Source: CAYNFH01 sp964396385 (lineage in GTDB: Bacteria > Armatimonadota > Chthonomonadetes > Chthonomonadales > CAJBBX01). Taken from it: a stretch of DNA of 52,660 nt. This document shows positions 7,563 through 15,273 of the stretch, piece after piece (within the stretch, counting starts at the first letter, position 1; each line of letters begins with the position of its first letter). Where the stretch lies: positions 1 to 52,660 of the forward strand of contig CAYNFH010000016.1 in assembly GCA_964396385.1 (NCBI GenBank). The letters are read 5' to 3'. The position numbers and the translations under genes were made by a program. Under the pieces are notes generated by a model. That model was not told where the DNA came from, made no database searches, and was given only the letters and a program-made list of their open reading frames with translations.

Positions 7563-8420
7563 ATGTCGTCAGTAGTCAGTCAGCGGTCGCCCGTAGTCAG
7601 TGGGCAGCCAGCCAGAAGAGGCCGGTCCGAAGTCCGATGTCCAAAGTCCGAACCCCGCCTCTCACCTCTCACCTCTCACATCTCACGTGGATTCACGCTC
7701 ATCGAGCTCCTCGCCGTCATCGCGATTATCGCGATTCTCGCCGCAATTCTCTTCCCCGCCTTCGCCAAAGCGCGGGAGAAGGCGAGGCAGGCGAGCTGCG
7801 AGTCCAACCTCAAGCAGTTGGGCCTTGCCACGCTGATGTACACGCAGGACTACGATGAGACCTATCCCCTCGCCCAGTACCCGGACTACAGCGTCTACTG
7901 GTTTGGGAAGTGTAAGTCCAACTGCCTCAGCTTCACCAGCAAGACCTGGGACCTCACCCAGGGTCTCCTCTACCCCTACATGAAGAGCCACCAGGTGCAG
8001 AAGTGCCCAAGCTGGAGCGGCCAGCACATCTTCGGCGACGGCAACGGCTACGGCTACAACTACGGCTACGTGGGGTCGGACTACTACCTCACCTACAACT
8101 GGCCGCCGTCCAACAACCCGGCCCCGGAGGCTGCCCTGTCTGAGACCTCGAGCAAGATCCTTTTCTCAGACGCCGGCTACGTCAACACCCCCTGGTACGG
8201 CGGCGACGGCTCCATGCTGGAGACTCCGTACATCGACCCACCGAGCGGCTGGTACGGCGATCCCACCATGGACTTCCGCCACGTGGACAACACCAAGATC
8301 CTGGACTCTAGCGCTCAGACGGTCACGGAGAAAGGCTTGGCGGATATCACCTTCGCGGACGGTCACGTTAAGCCGGCTACACAGAATGCAGTAACCGATG
8401 CCATGTTCACGCGGGACTGA
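7563..8420 (+). CDS. Prepilin-like surface protein (type II pseudopilin, H-X9-DG style) under B12 control
   Basis: A 285-residue protein with a type IV prepilin signal: the cleavage context SRGFTLIELL is followed by a long hydrophobic helix (AVIAIIAILAAILFPAF) and KAREKARQASCESNLKQL, typical of the DUF1559-like pseudopilins abundant in Armatimonadota and Planctomycetota. The C-terminus carries DFRHVDN and ITFADGHVK, the H...ADGH pattern of that group. The mature part is rich in Tyr, Gly and Trp with four cysteines. The ATG at 7563 has AAGGAGAG upstream and is the only sensible start, so the leader before the pilin motif is an unusual 48 or so residues, encoded by repeat DNA (7566-7686). Membrane-anchored and probably extracellular. 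A role in cobalamin capture is only a guess drawn from its riboswitch. Confidence 0.85.
   Translation: MSSVVSQRSPVVSGQPARRGRSEVRCPKSEPRLSPLTSHISRGFTLIELLAVIAIIAILAAILFPAFAKAREKARQASCESNLKQLGLATLMYTQDYDETYPLAQYPDYSVYWFGKCKSNCLSFTSKTWDLTQGLLYPYMKSHQVQKCPSWSGQHIFGDGNGYGYNYGYVGSDYYLTYNWPPSNNPAPEAALSETSSKILFSDAGYVNTPWYGGDGSMLETPYIDPPSGWYGDPTMDFRHVDNTKILDSSAQTVTEKGLADITFADGHVKPATQNAVTDAMFTRD
7566..7686. repeat. Intragenic tandem-arm element encoding the pilin leader
   Basis: AGTCAGT-type units (7567-7600), a GTCCGAAGTCCGATGTCC core region, then (CTCACCT)n at 7669-7686. Same vocabulary as the intergenic palindromes, but translated between the start codon and the prepilin cleavage motif. Confidence 0.75.
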
Positions 8421-8445
8421 GGAACAAGGGGAGCATCGAGAGCCC

Positions 8446-9111
8446 ATGGTAGGGGCGGCCCTGAGTGGCCACCCGTCCGGCGGATGCGCGGCTCCTGCTG
8501 GGCATTCGGCGGAGTTTCTCGCGTTAAGCCGCGAGGCTCAGGATTGCCGGCTCTGCGCGGGGATGGCCGAACGGACGGCGGTACTGACCGAGCGCAACGG
8601 CTCTCTCAGTCCGCGCGTGCTATTCGTGGCGGAGGCGCCGGGACGGCGCGGAGGGGATAGGACCCGCGTGCCCATGAGCGGGGACGCCAGTGGAAGGACC
8701 TTCCGTCACCTGATGGAGATCGCCGGACTCGCGGCGGAGGACGTGTTCATCACCAATGCGGTACTGTGCAACCCACGCTCGGACACAGGGGCGAACCGTC
8801 GGCCCTCCGGCGGGGAGGTGCGGAACTGCGCGCCCTTCCTCCGGCGCACCGTGGAGGTGCTCGATCCGCCGCTCGTGGTCGCCGTTGGAGGAGTGGCGTT
8901 AGCAGCGCTGGGCAGGCTGGAGCCGCACGGGCTCCGATTATCAGAGGATGTAGCGCGGGCGGTGAAGTGGCATGGGCGTCTGCTGATGCCGCTTTACCAC
9001 CCCAGCCCGCAGGTGCTCATATCGCGGCGGTCTCTGCCTCAGCAGGAGCAGGACTGGCAGGCTCTGGGCCGTCTTCTGCGGGAGCTAGACCGGGGACGGG
9101 TTGAGTCGTGA
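8446..9111 (+). CDS. Uracil-DNA glycosylase superfamily protein (family 4-like, Fe-S)
   Basis: DNA base-excision repair enzyme that removes uracil. It has 221 residues from the ATG at 8446. Four cysteines match the Fe-S ligands of family 4 enzymes: CRLC near residue 39, C in ITNAVLCNPR, and C in RNCAPFL. The catalytic-type motif is FVAEAPG, followed by SGDASGRTF, and the C-terminal motif is LYHPSPQ. Distance between motifs fits family 4, though EAPGRRGGD is somewhat divergent, so family 5 cannot be excluded. A longer reading from 8398 would overlap the pilin gene and is less likely; AGGGGAG precedes 8446. The first codons overlap a GGGGCGGCC palindrome. The stop lies in a GAGTCGT repeat, and the gene converges on scpB with a 27-base overlap. 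Confidence 0.85.
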   Translation: MVGAALSGHPSGGCAAPAGHSAEFLALSREAQDCRLCAGMAERTAVLTERNGSLSPRVLFVAEAPGRRGGDRTRVPMSGDASGRTFRHLMEIAGLAAEDVFITNAVLCNPRSDTGANRRPSGGEVRNCAPFLRRTVEVLDPPLVVAVGGVALAALGRLEPHGLRLSEDVARAVKWHGRLLMPLYHPSPQVLISRRSLPQQEQDWQALGRLLRELDRGRVES

Positions 9112-9750
9112 GTCGTGAGTCGTGAGGCCGGAATGGGTTGAAGGTTGAAGGTTGAAGGTTGAAGGTTCGGATTCCGGACTCGGTCCGTCCTCCGTCTGCC
9201 GTCCTCCGTCGTCCTCATCACCTGAACGCCCGAACGCCTGAACGCCCTCCGGCAACTCCTCCAGCGGCGGCAGTTCCGAGAGCTCGGACAGACCGAAGTA
9301 GTGCAGGAACTCCCGCGTGGTGGCGTACAGGATAGGTCGACCCACCGTCTGCTTCCGGCCCACGTCCGCGATGAGTCCGCGCTCCACCAGGGTCTTTACC
9401 ACGCTGCCCGACGCCACCCCGCGCACGGCCTCGATCTCCGGCTGGGTGATGGGCTGACGGTACGCGATGATGGCCAGTGTCTCCAGCGCCGGGCGCGACA
9501 GCTTGTTGGACCCGCGGGCCAGCAGCCGGGCGATGGTCTCCCCGTGCTCCGGTCGGCTGGCGAGCTGCCATCCGCCCGCAATCTGGACCACCTGGAGCCC
9601 GCTGCCGGTGGATTCCAGCCGCGCCTCCAGGTCGCTGAGCGCAGCCCGCGCGGCGTCCTCATCACACTGGAGCGCGCGCGCCAGGTCCGGCAGCCCAAGC
9701 GGCTCCCCGGCCACAAATAGCAGACACTCCACCGCAGCAGAACTGGTCAT
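9085..9750 (-). CDS. scpB: Segregation and condensation protein B
   Basis: Kleisin-interacting winged-helix subunit of the bacterial SMC-ScpAB condensin, acting in chromosome segregation. It has 221 residues. The core (residues 1-170) is typical: AVECLLFVAGEPLGLPDLA at the N-terminus, LSRPALETLAIIAYRQPITQ near residue 85, and EIEAVRG and GRPILYATTREFLHYFGL around 125-155. Residues from about 172 on (EDDGGRQTEDG, then STFNLQPSTHSGLTTHDS) are low-complexity and encoded by the repeat at 9103-9246, so they are unlikely to fold with the core. The start ATG at 9750 has no clear ribosome site and follows a palindrome. It pairs with scpA upstream. Confidence 0.95.
   Translation of the reverse strand: MTSSAAVECLLFVAGEPLGLPDLARALQCDEDAARAALSDLEARLESTGSGLQVVQIAGGWQLASRPEHGETIARLLARGSNKLSRPALETLAIIAYRQPITQPEIEAVRGVASGSVVKTLVERGLIADVGRKQTVGRPILYATTREFLHYFGLSELSELPPLEELPEGVQAFGRSGDEDDGGRQTEDGPSPESEPSTFNLQPSTHSGLTTHDSRLNPSPV
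9103..9246. repeat. Compound tandem-arm element between the UDG gene and scpB
   Basis: Four successive arrays: GAGTCGT (9103-9122), GGTTGAA (9137-9165), core CGGATTCCGGACTCGG (9167-9182), then CCGTCCT-type units (9184-9217) and CTGAACGCC units (9221-9246). The arms are not mutual complements here. The whole element is read through as the C-terminal tail of ScpB. Confidence 0.8.
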
Positions 9751-9751
9751 A

Positions 9752-9838
9752 GGGTTGATGGTTGATGGACCGGATTCGCGGCGTCGCCTCGTCCACCGTC
9801 CCCGTCACCGATCGTGGTCCGCAGTCCGTCGTCTGTGG
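9752..9838. repeat. Tandem-arm element between scpA and scpB
   Basis: GGTTGAT units (9753-9768), core GACCGGATTCGCGG, then CCGTCCCCGTC and GTGGTCCGCAGTCCGTC units up to the scpA stop at 9839. On the coding strand it spans stop to start; the two arms belong to different unit families. Confidence 0.75.
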
Positions 9839-10582
9839 TCACTGCTCGACCGGGAACAGTATGATGTCGTCATCCGCCCGCTTCTGCACTGCGCGCACGC
9901 GGCCGTGCCGCAGCAGCTCCAGCAGCGCCAGGAAGGTCAGCACAACGTCGTACCGTTGCCAGGGCACTTCGAAGAGTAGCTCGAACGCGATTCCTTCGCG
10001 CGCGGCCCGCACCTTGCGGATGACCTCCGCCATCTTCATCCGGAGGCTCACTCTGCGGCGGGGCACGACGGCGGTTACCGGCTCCTCCCCCACCCCTGCC
10101 TGAGTCAGCATCCGTTTGAGCGCGGTGAGGAGCTGCGCCCCGTTCATCTCGCCGGCCTCTAGGGGCAGCGTGTAGTCGTCCGGGTTCTCCAGCGCCCCGC
10201 GGAAGAAGATCTGCGCCCGGTGGTCCTCCCACAGGCGGAATGTCTCCACGGTGCTCTGGTACTTCTGGTACTCCAGCAGCCGCTGCACCAGCTCCGCGCG
10301 CGGGTCCTCCATCTCGTCCGCTTCCGGCGGGGGCGGCTTGGGCAGCAACATCCGCGACTTGATCTCCACCAGCGTCGCCGCCATCACCAGGTACTCGCCG
10401 GCCACCGTTAGGTCCAGCGCCTCCCACATCTCCAGGTACTCCAGGTACTGCTGGGTGATGTCGGCGATGGGGATATCGTAGATGTCGATGCGGTTCTCGC
10501 GGATCAGATGGAGGAGCAGGTCGAGCGGCCCGTCAAAGGCAGCCAGATGGAACTGCAACTCGGGCGTGGTGGAGGGACCCAT
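9839..10582 (-). CDS. scpA: Segregation and condensation protein A
   Basis: Kleisin subunit that bridges SMC heads in the condensin complex. It has 247 residues. The N-terminal signature is FDGPLDLLLHLIRENRIDIYDIPI (residues 15-40, split in the usual way), then LVMAATLVEIKSRMLLP, and a C-terminal winged-helix region ending FLALLELLRHGRVRAVQ. The ATG at 10582 was preferred to a start 19 codons earlier because AGAGG lies five bases upstream and the conserved domain begins right after. The stop codon is inside the repeat at 9752-9838, and scpB follows. Confidence 0.96.
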   Translation of the reverse strand: MGPSTTPELQFHLAAFDGPLDLLLHLIRENRIDIYDIPIADITQQYLEYLEMWEALDLTVAGEYLVMAATLVEIKSRMLLPKPPPPEADEMEDPRAELVQRLLEYQKYQSTVETFRLWEDHRAQIFFRGALENPDDYTLPLEAGEMNGAQLLTALKRMLTQAGVGEEPVTAVVPRRRVSLRMKMAEVIRKVRAAREGIAFELLFEVPWQRYDVVLTFLALLELLRHGRVRAVQKRADDDIILFPVEQ

Positions 10583-10732
10583 GGCGCCTCTAGTGTACTG
10601 GCCGACCCCGAGTCTGTCAACGCGAGTACCCGGCGTCATAACGCTCCGCGTGCCCGCGCGCCGTTATGTCCAGCCTGGGCCAAAGGGCGCTCGCGCGCGT
10701 TCCCTTGCCCACAACCACTCGATGTAGAGGAG

Positions 10733-10983
10733 TTAGCTCGGGCGGGCGCGCCTGGGCTTCCGTCGCTGCTTCTCGAGAGGCTGCGCTGCACCGTGTCCGA
10801 TAAGGAACTGCGCAATGGCTGTATGGCCGAGCTCTCTCGCTTGCTTGAAACGTTTCCACTATCCACAGCTCTGTACAGTATCGTTGCGCCTCAATCGTCT
10901 TGGGCGTTGATGTCCGCACCCCCTGCAACCAAGGCATTTATGGCGAGATTTCCATCGCGGGTCGCATCCAAAAGTGCAGTCAC
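10733..10983 (-). pseudogene. Decayed ankyrin-repeat gene remnant
   Basis: Three ankyrin-like pieces lie on the minus strand in different frames: LLDATRDGNLAINALVAGGA then DINAQDD and a stop; TILYRAVDSGNV after it; and ELGHTAIAQFLIGHGA, which ends with a stop at 10733. Each matches the ankyrin consensus, and a stop plus at least one frameshift separate them, so this is a broken gene of about 80 codons. The GTG at 10983 may be the old start. The rest of 10583-11052 shows no convincing gene. Confidence 0.6.
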
Positions 10984-11052
10984 TTTCTTCCTTTCTCTAC
11001 CCTTGCCATTATAGTATAGTGAACGGAAGTGGTATCGGAGAAAGGACAGGTC

Positions 11053-11322
11053 ATGAGTCAGCTTGTGCTAGAGGGGCAGTGGGAGGACATCCTCTCCCGA
11101 AACGGACGTGAGCTCGCCGGCAAATGGGTCAAGGTATACGTTGAGCCTGACCAGCCTGGGACCGAGTCACTAGCGCACGCGCCCAACGAGCAAGCTCTAT
11201 CTTCGCTAGCCGAGCTTGCGATACTGCAGGAGGGTATGCGACATACCAGCGCGTCCGAGACCGACCGCCTCCTCCGGGAAGCGCGAGACGGTGGGATGTA
11301 TGGCCTCGACCCCTCCGAGTAG
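11053..11322 (+). CDS. Probable antitoxin of a VapBC-like module
   Basis: An 89-residue protein of no family I recognise with certainty. It begins MSQLVLEGQWEDILSRNGRE, where the phrase WEDILSRNGRELAGKWVKVYV resembles the beta-strand opening of short antitoxin-like proteins; residues 55-85 are helical and charged, fitting a toxin-wrapping tail. AGGACAGG lies six bases before the ATG. The last 23 bases overlap the start of the PIN-domain gene, which is the main reason for the antitoxin call. A TATAGTATAG stretch about 40 bases upstream may be part of its promoter. Confidence 0.6.
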   Translation: MSQLVLEGQWEDILSRNGRELAGKWVKVYVEPDQPGTESLAHAPNEQALSSLAELAILQEGMRHTSASETDRLLREARDGGMYGLDPSE

Positions 11323-11782
11323 CCCCGGCGCGCTTGTCCTCGACGCAAACGTGACCATCGCTCTGGCCGCCAAGGAAACCGCGCGGGAGGCAGTAGCGCT
11401 CGCGGATGTGACGCGGTTCTCGGGCCTGGGATACCAATGGTTCGCACCTGGCGTCATCGTCGCTGAAACCCTCTACGTCCTCTGCGGCAAGCTCCAGCGC
11501 GGCGACCTGCCTCCGGCCGAGTACGCAACTGCCGTCCTCGGATTCACCGCCCTTATGAGGAGCATCGAACCGCCGCCCAACGGCGACCGCGCCCTTCTCA
11601 CACGCGCTGAACAGATCCTCTCCGGCTACGGATGCAGCCGCTCCGCGGACGGAATCTATATCGCGCTCGCCGAGGAGCTCTCGTCCTCACGGCCGACCAC
11701 TCTTTTGACCTTTGACCAGGACCTCTCCAACCAGGCGGCGCGAAACGCTCCAACCGTCACGGTTCAGGTACTCACTATCTAG
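11300..11782 (+). CDS. PIN-domain ribonuclease toxin (VapC-like)
   Basis: A 160-residue PIN domain protein, likely an RNA-cleaving toxin held in check by the overlapping upstream gene. The acidic metal-binding residues are visible: D in LVLDANVTIALA (about residue 15), E in VIVAETLYVL (about 57), D in SADGIYIALAEEL (about 114) and D in LLTFDQDL (about 133). The ATG at 11300 overlaps the antitoxin end by 23 bases, giving translational coupling. The intergenic region after it (11783-12162) has only a palindromic repeat. Confidence 0.85.
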   Translation: MASTPPSSPGALVLDANVTIALAAKETAREAVALADVTRFSGLGYQWFAPGVIVAETLYVLCGKLQRGDLPPAEYATAVLGFTALMRSIEPPPNGDRALLTRAEQILSGYGCSRSADGIYIALAEELSSSRPTTLLTFDQDLSNQAARNAPTVTVQVLTI

Positions 11783-11927
11783 GCGGCTCATCCGGCAAGT
11801 TCTTTGCACTTTCCGGAGTCCGCATAGGCGGACTTTGTGTTTGTGTTGCCCGCGACTGGCGGTCTTTGAGAAGAGAATACCAGTCGAGGAGGCAGTACGA
11901 ATATACGGTAGTCGAGGGCGGTGCCAG

Positions 11928-12003
11928 TGTCATTCCGAGCGCCAGCGAGGAATCCGGCAGCTCTGTCCCGGGGGCCAGATTCCTCCCTTCGGTCGGAATG
12001 ACA
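11928..12003. repeat. Dispersed palindrome of the TGTCATTCCGAGC type
   Basis: TGTCATTCCGAGCGCCAGCG pairs with a complementary end CGGTCGGAATGACA; AGGAATCCGG and CAGATTCCTCCC are the inner arms. This type is seen in many unrelated bacterial genomes. The rest of 11783-12162 holds nothing I can identify. Confidence 0.7.
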
Positions 12004-12162
12004 AGTGGCTGCTCGCCTGGTATCTATTCTTCAATCTTCATTCGTCGCCGGGTCATAGCCGCCTGGCGCGAAGCACTTGCCGGATGAACCATTTAGCAGG
12101 CCGGTGTCCGTATTGCCTGGCGGCGGCAGACATTCTGCTGAACGCGCTCCGTATATCAACCC

Positions 12163-13140
12163 ATGAAACTTCTCCTCACGGCCGTGCTCGCTACGGTCTC
12201 CTTTCAGGTGGCGGAACGGCCGGAGCCCATCACCACCCTCACCGGCCATCGAAACTACGTTGCCGCCTGCGCCTTCTCGCCCGACGGTCGGCGGTTGGTC
12301 ACGGCCGGAAACGACGGCTCCATCCTCCTCTGGGACACTACAAGATGGAAGCGCCTTCGCAAGATGGGCCAGGAGCACACGCCGGTGACCTCGCTCGCCT
12401 TCTCGCCGGACGGCCGCTGGCTGGCTGCAGCGGAGGTCGGCGACATCCACCTCTGGAACACGGCCACGTGGGCGGAAGTGGCGATATCGCAGCCCGACGT
12501 GGAGGAGACCACCTGCCTGGCGTTCTCGCCGGACAGCCTACTTCTGGCGGCCGGAGATAGGGGTCCCAACGAGATCCGCATCTTCGATATGGAGACGCGC
12601 GAGCTGAGACAGAGGCTGAAGAAGCACTCCACCTCCGTCACGGCCGTGGTCTTCTCGCCGAGCGGATCTACCCTCGTCTCGTCTTCCGAGGACGGGTTTA
12701 TCAAGGCCACGAATACTGTGGACTGGAACAGCCGTTATACCCGCCAGATGGAAGGCGGGGTCACCAGCCTGGCGGTATCGCCCAACGGACGCGTCCTGGC
12801 GTCCGGCGGACACAACCACACCGCGAGGCTCTGGATCGCGGCGACGGGCGAGCCGTACCTCACGCTCCGCGGCCACGCCGACGCCATGCGGGCCGTCGCC
12901 TTCGCGCCGAATGGCCGCACGCTCACGATTGGGAGCGAGGACGGCACCGCCACGGTATGGAATACCACGAGCCTTAAGCCGGTAACCACGCTCCTGGGCT
13001 TGGACGCTGTCTTCTGCGTCGCCTACTCGCCTGACAGCAATCTCCTGGCGACCGGCGGCTGGGACCGCAAGGTGCGCATCTGGTCCATGTCGAACCTCTT
13101 ATCACCCCCACGTCCAAAACCGAAGGTCACTAACCCATGA
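12163..13140 (+). CDS. WD40-repeat protein
   Basis: A 325-residue beta-propeller. A short hydrophobic start (MKLLLTAVLATVSFQVA) may be a signal peptide. Seven WD40 units follow, each with an AFSPDG-type turn and an LW or IW end, for example VAACAFSPDGRRLVTAG ... SILLWD, VTSLAFSPDGRWLAAA and AVAFAPNGRTLTIGSEDG. Such propellers are interaction platforms; no enzymatic domain is attached. The stop overlaps the next ATG (ATGA at 13137), so it is translationally coupled to the CsgG-like gene and likely works in the same envelope process. Confidence 0.88.
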   Translation: MKLLLTAVLATVSFQVAERPEPITTLTGHRNYVAACAFSPDGRRLVTAGNDGSILLWDTTRWKRLRKMGQEHTPVTSLAFSPDGRWLAAAEVGDIHLWNTATWAEVAISQPDVEETTCLAFSPDSLLLAAGDRGPNEIRIFDMETRELRQRLKKHSTSVTAVVFSPSGSTLVSSSEDGFIKATNTVDWNSRYTRQMEGGVTSLAVSPNGRVLASGGHNHTARLWIAATGEPYLTLRGHADAMRAVAFAPNGRTLTIGSEDGTATVWNTTSLKPVTTLLGLDAVFCVAYSPDSNLLATGGWDRKVRIWSMSNLLSPPRPKPKVTNP

Positions 13141-13979
13141 AAACCACCCTGCTTCTCGCTCTCGCGCTCTGCGCCCCGTTCCTCGCCCTAGAAGCTCGCC
13201 CAGCATTGGGGGCGGGGAGGGCCAGTGCCCGACACCCTATTCCCTACTCTCTACTCCCTGGTTCTACGCCCCAGCGCGCCATCGTGGCGGACGTGACCAA
13301 CGCGTCCCGGGACCGGCACACCATGACCAACCGCGCCGCCACCGATGCGCTCGCCATGGAGCTTACCAAGGCCGGCGCCTACGAGGTGGTCTCCCGCTCG
13401 GAGCTCGAGCGCGCTGCAAAGGACCACCACCTGCAGCCGCCCTTTGGCCCGGACGACGTCGCCGCCATCGCCAAGGACGTGGGGGCCGAGGTCCTCGTCA
13501 CGGGTGAGATCCACCACGTCGATTTCCGCGTTCGGGACCGTCAGAAGGAGTATGAGGTCGGTCTCATAGTGCACGCCAAGGATATCGGCCTGGGCGAGAC
13601 AGTGAACGGGGCAGCGGCGCGCGGCTTCGCCTACGATGCGCTCGACGGCCACAAGCCGGAGGCGCTGCTCATCATGGAGGCGGCCCAGTCCGCGGCGGCG
13701 CGTGCCGCTGAGCAGATGGCCAGCTTCCGGCCCATCGTGGCCACCATCCTGAACACCGCCGGCTTCGGCCGCATTCTCATGAACAAGGGGGCTGGGGATG
13801 GTATCCGGCCCCGACAGGAGTTCGTCGCACTCCGCTACGGCGCGCGGGTCGCCCGCCTCCGGGTGGTATACGTCCACCCGCAGGACAGCGAGCTCGCCAT
13901 CGTAGAGAACACCGGTGGAATCCAGCCGCAGGACATCGCGGTCGCCCTCTTCCCGGAGCCCAAGTTCGGGCCGCGATAG
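13137..13979 (+). CDS. CsgG/LpoB-like secreted protein
   Basis: A 280-residue exported protein. Residues 1-25 form a signal peptide (TLLLALALCAPFLALEA). The segment RAIVADVTNASRD through AYEVVSRSELERAAKDHHLQ and VLVTGEIHHVDF matches the nucleotide-fold core shared by CsgG, LpoB and related outer-envelope factors. Residues 200-280 (VATILNTAGFGRILMNKGAG, then ELAIVENTGG) look like a small beta domain often found after it. Residues about 17-42 are encoded by inserted repeat DNA (13188-13260). Exact function is unknown; it starts in an ATGA overlap with the WD40 gene. Confidence 0.7.
   Translation: MKTTLLLALALCAPFLALEARPALGAGRASARHPIPYSLLPGSTPQRAIVADVTNASRDRHTMTNRAATDALAMELTKAGAYEVVSRSELERAAKDHHLQPPFGPDDVAAIAKDVGAEVLVTGEIHHVDFRVRDRQKEYEVGLIVHAKDIGLGETVNGAAARGFAYDALDGHKPEALLIMEAAQSAAARAAEQMASFRPIVATILNTAGFGRILMNKGAGDGIRPRQEFVALRYGARVARLRVVYVHPQDSELAIVENTGGIQPQDIAVALFPEPKFGPR
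13188..13222 (+). repeat. In-frame TAGAAGCTC... element, copy 1
   Basis: CTAGAAGCTCGCCCAGCATT followed by GGGGGCGGGG; it encodes LEARPALGAGRA. A second copy at 15423 is read in the same frame as LEAPPVLGAGGA. Just after it, 13236-13260 has a CTACTCCC-type C-rich array. Confidence 0.7.
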
Positions 13980-13980
13980 T

Positions 13981-14042
13981 CCGCCCGCGGCGGCGGGCGG
14001 CCGCCGCATCGCGCCCCAAAGCAACAGGGTTCAGCCTGTTGC
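13981..14042. repeat. Two short perfect palindromes after the CsgG-like gene
   Basis: CCGCCCG/CGGGCGG at 13981-14000 directly after the stop, and GCAACAGG/CCTGTTGC at 14021-14042. They could act as weak terminators, but no T tract follows. Confidence 0.55.
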
Positions 14043-14095
14043 CCACACGCCACCGAGCGGCAGGAATACCCGCCTGCCGGGTGGAACTGCCCTGC

Positions 14096-14686
14096 ATGCC
14101 GATTCCCGCTGCGGACCCCGTCCAGCCCCTCACACATTCGATCTCCACTCTGCGCTACAGGCTGCTCGCCGGCGTGCCGGACCTGGCGCCGCTCCGAGTG
14201 CTGGACTGCCGCGAACTCATGTGGTACGGCTGGAACGTGCGCTTCCTGGTACTGGGCGCCAGCCACGCCGTCTGCCTCGCCGGCCCGCACGCCACTGTCA
14301 CTGAGCTGCTGACCTGCGGCAACGCCGGTGGAGAGGCGCATCTCCTGGCCGAATCGGTCTGTGAGACGTGGAACAGCTTCGCGGTGGAGACCTCCGGCCT
14401 CCGCTGCCGCGTCCGCCTCCAACCCTTTGACCTCCGCGAAGGCGACGCGCTGCTGGATTTCTACGCTCCGGACAGCACCCTCTCCCTCGCCTTCCCTCCG
14501 CAGTCGGAATCCGGAATCTCCCCTTCTCCCCCTCCCCCCTTCTCCCCTTCTATCTTCCCCGTCACCCGCCTCGGCTGGCGCGTCGAGCGTTCGGGCCTCC
14601 ACATTGAGACCGTCCATACGTATCCGGAGGAGGGGCGCGGCGTGCGCAGCAGGACGGTATTCAGCCGGTGGAGTCCCGCCGCATGA
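14096..14686 (+). CDS. DUF2617-like protein
   Basis: A 196-residue soluble protein that resembles the DUF2617 family in having VRFLVLGASHAVCLAGPHATVTELLTC (residues 42-70, here in two parts) followed by a beta-rich C-terminus. The family has no established activity but often sits with spermidine-synthase-like and small membrane genes, as here. The ATG at 14096 is a guess; a TTG at 14039 in the same frame is possible. Residues about 137-155 (SESGISPSPPPPFSPSIF) are encoded by a C-rich tandem repeat and probably form a loop. The stop overlaps the next start (ATGA at 14683). Confidence 0.55.
   Translation: MPIPAADPVQPLTHSISTLRYRLLAGVPDLAPLRVLDCRELMWYGWNVRFLVLGASHAVCLAGPHATVTELLTCGNAGGEAHLLAESVCETWNSFAVETSGLRCRVRLQPFDLREGDALLDFYAPDSTLSLAFPPQSESGISPSPPPPFSPSIFPVTRLGWRVERSGLHIETVHTYPEEGRGVRSRTVFSRWSPAA
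14505..14560. repeat. Intragenic half-element: core plus C-rich array
   Basis: The core CAGTCGGAATCCGGAATCTC is followed by CTTCTCCCC-type units. Only the C-rich arm is present, read in frame in the DUF2617-like gene. Confidence 0.65.
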
Positions 14687-15273
14687 GGCCGCCGGACGAA
14701 CAGAACGCCGCTCGCGAGGCCGAGATCCTCGCCGCGGAGCGGGCTATCGCCCAGCGTCGCTGGCAGGACGCGCGGAACCATCTCAAAGCGGCGGCGGAGC
14801 TGGGGGCTGAGCGGCACGACCTCCAGGTGCACCTGACCGCGCTGGAGCAGGGCGAGCGCCAGACCCAGCAGCGCGGGCGGCGCACCGGCTGGATCGGTTT
14901 CTGGCTGGGAGGGCTATGTTACCTGCTGCTCTCGACTCGCCAGCCGCCGCAGTGGACCGTCCCCGTCTGGGCCACGCTGGCCTTCTTGCTGGTTCCACTC
15001 ATCGGCGGCTTCGCCGCGGGCCGCTGGCAAGGCCCGGACCGGCCGGCGGCAACGCGGTTCCGGTCCGGCTGTTTCGCGGTCGGTTGGGCCATGGCGCTCT
15101 ATACCGGCATCACGCTCATCTCGCTGCGCGAGAAGATCCACACCGGCAGCTCCAGCCAGGTACTCCTGGTGGGCCTCTTCGTCACCGGGGTCTACGCCGC
15201 CGTCGCTGGCATCGTCGCCGGCTTCTCCAGCGCGCGGTTAGCCTCCATGGGGTCGGCTGGAGGCGGGCCGTGA
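14683..15273 (+). CDS. Small integral membrane protein
   Basis: A 196-residue protein of unknown function. Residues 1-65 are hydrophilic and helical, TPR-like in places (AQRRWQDARNHLKAAAEL). Four hydrophobic segments follow: WIGFWLGGLCYLLL, WATLAFLLVPLIGGFAA, FAVGWAMALYTGITLI and VLLVGLFVTGVYAAVAGIVAGF. The start forms ATGA with the DUF2617-like stop, and the end forms GTGA with the next gene, so three genes are translationally linked. It is probably an inner-membrane partner of the polyamine-synthase fusion. Confidence 0.75.
   Translation: MRPPDEQNAAREAEILAAERAIAQRRWQDARNHLKAAAELGAERHDLQVHLTALEQGERQTQQRGRRTGWIGFWLGGLCYLLLSTRQPPQWTVPVWATLAFLLVPLIGGFAAGRWQGPDRPAATRFRSGCFAVGWAMALYTGITLISLREKIHTGSSSQVLLVGLFVTGVYAAVAGIVAGFSSARLASMGSAGGGP

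Noticed and set aside
11712..12560. Plus-strand reading frame of 282 codons between VapC and the WD40 gene
   Set aside because: It overlaps both real genes in another frame and crosses a palindromic repeat; low-complexity Arg/His-rich translation.
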